In this document: positions 63,152-64,000 of the stretch, one piece after another | How the letters are laid out: every line of letters starts with the position of its first letter | Numbering within the stretch: position 1 is the stretch's first letter | Assembly (NCBI RefSeq): GCF_003332305.1 | Contig: NZ_QOIO01000001.1 | Location: forward strand, 124,001-188,000 | Length of the DNA: 64,000 bases | Reading direction: 5' to 3' | Source of the DNA: Microvirga aerophila | Lineage (GTDB): Bacteria; Pseudomonadota; Alphaproteobacteria; Rhizobiales; Beijerinckiaceae | Notes under the pieces: model-generated | The model's database searches: none | Told to the model about the DNA's origin: nothing | What the model saw: the letters and a program-made list of their open reading frames with translations, nothing else | Position numbers and translations under genes: made by a program

Positions 63152-63979
63152 TTAGAGACGGCGCTCGCCGGCCAATGTTCGCGACGTGATTGTCGGGTCG
63201 ACTGCGCCGGAACGTCCGCCGAACCAGCCTGCGATGGCGCCGAGGATCAGGCTGACCGCGCCTAGAAGCGCCGCCGTCGAGATGCCCTTGGCGGCCGCAT
63301 CCGCCGCCTGCTTGGCCTGTTCGACGCCTTGCCGGTATTGCTGCTCGTATTGGGCGACTCGATTGCGCGCCTCCTCCGGCGGAATATTCTGCGCGCGCGC
63401 AAGTGCATCGACCGCGCGGTCTCGGGCCTGTTGAGCTTGGGCCTGATCGCCGGTGAGGGCTGCCCGCAGGCTTGAGATTGCCGTGTCCCGAAGCTGAGCC
63501 GGATCGGTGCCGCCGGTGCTTGCGCGCACTTGCTGCTCAATGGAGCTGAACGCATCCGGGTTTTGCGCGAGAGCCGGCGCAGCTGTCTGCACTGCCGTTC
63601 GGCCCAAGCCGCCGACTGTGCTGGAGATGGTACTGTAAACGCCGCCGAGCAGACTCCCGAGAGTGGAGGTCAGCAGATAAAAGATCACGAGGGTCGTGGC
63701 CGCCCATGCGATTAAGCCATGGAAGCTTGCGGTCGATTCCTTCGGGCGCCCCGAAAGCCGTCCGGCCACATAGCCTCCGGCAAAGGACGCGATGATGCCC
63801 GAGACGGTCCACCAGATCCCGGCCGCGATCGAGAATGTCGAAGCCTGAGGATTGTCACCGGTGACCGGATCGAGGGTTGCCACGCCAACGCCGATGCCCA
63901 GCATGTTCAGGATCAGCTGGGTGACCAAAGCGGTAACCACGCCAGCCAGCACGGCACCCCAGGCGATACGGTTCAGCAT
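63152..63979 (-). CDS. Membrane protein of unknown function (PhnA-like label in Rhizobiales)
   Basis: 275 residues. Four hydrophobic segments (near 8-30, 50-70, 88-112 and 235-255) flank a soluble Gln/Ala/Arg-rich helical stretch (about 140-225). The family is known to me only as a Rhizobiales membrane protein, sometimes called PhnA-like without support. No upstream stop is visible before the window edge, so the true start could lie outside. Confidence 0.7.
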   Translation of the reverse strand: MLNRIAWGAVLAGVVTALVTQLILNMLGIGVGVATLDPVTGDNPQASTFSIAAGIWWTVSGIIASFAGGYVAGRLSGRPKESTASFHGLIAWAATTLVIFYLLTSTLGSLLGGVYSTISSTVGGLGRTAVQTAAPALAQNPDAFSSIEQQVRASTGGTDPAQLRDTAISSLRAALTGDQAQAQQARDRAVDALARAQNIPPEEARNRVAQYEQQYRQGVEQAKQAADAAAKGISTAALLGAVSLILGAIAGWFGGRSGAVDPTITSRTLAGERRL

Positions 63980-64000
63980 GATAGTCCGCGCATCCTCGGC

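Overview
The window is GC-rich DNA from an alphaproteobacterium, most likely Hyphomicrobiales and probably Methylobacteriaceae (Microvirga/Methylobacterium-like). This is inferred from gene content and order: alpha-type SspB, hflK-hflC-DUF2065-degP, fumC-DUF4169-RHH, DUF2293, and an intergenic palindrome starting CCTCATCCTGAGGAG of a kind common in that order. No genome comparison was possible.

Region 1 (1-13.3 kb) is an accessory catabolic island. A minus-strand operon reads lacI-type regulator, Gfo/Idh/MocA dehydrogenase, single-chain CoA-transferase, enoyl-CoA hydratase, aldehyde dehydrogenase, then a sugar-type ABC importer (binding protein, two permeases, ATPase cut by the window edge). 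Most junctions are 4-bp ATGA overlaps. Divergent from it are a DUF993 aldolase-like gene, a glycerate 2-kinase and a UPF0303 gene. Two matching LacI-type operators sit on the two divergent promoters. Together they look like uptake, oxidation, cleavage and CoA-level processing of an unknown substrate, ending partly at glycerate. The pathway is not one I recognise.

Region 2 (13.3-24.1 kb): a maltose-type O-acetyltransferase, a BTLCP cysteine peptidase, a small GNAT protein, class I fructose-bisphosphatase, then an acetate module (acs, DUF485, actP, a cNMP/CBS/DUF294 protein and a DEDDh exonuclease).

Region 3 (24.3-26.2 kb): a degenerate IS1182-family element with two frameshifts and recognisable terminal inverted repeats, next to tRNA-Lys(CTT).

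Region 4 (26.4-40.4 kb) holds branched-chain amino acid genes: leuA, ilvC, and ilvB-gst-ilvH. Two short leader peptides not previously listed were found. A 31-residue peptide with an LLGLLLL run lies before leuA, and a 16-residue peptide with LILVV lies before ilvB, followed by a textbook terminator. Both have plausible promoters, so leuA and ilvB look attenuation-controlled. Also here are pdxY-phzF-nudix, DedA, DUF924, RMD1, miaA and serB.

Region 5 (40.4-64 kb) is core genome. One long minus-strand run is thyA-DUF2293-GNAT-folA-hflK-hflC-DUF2065-degP. It is followed by sspB, an orphan cytochrome P450, fumC with two small partners, a large AsmA-like protein, an FAD-linked oxidase, a thioesterase, a UvrD/PcrA helicase, manganese catalase, a cyclopropane-fatty-acid synthase-type methyltransferase and a membrane protein at the edge. 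No CRISPR array, rRNA, prophage or replication origin was seen.
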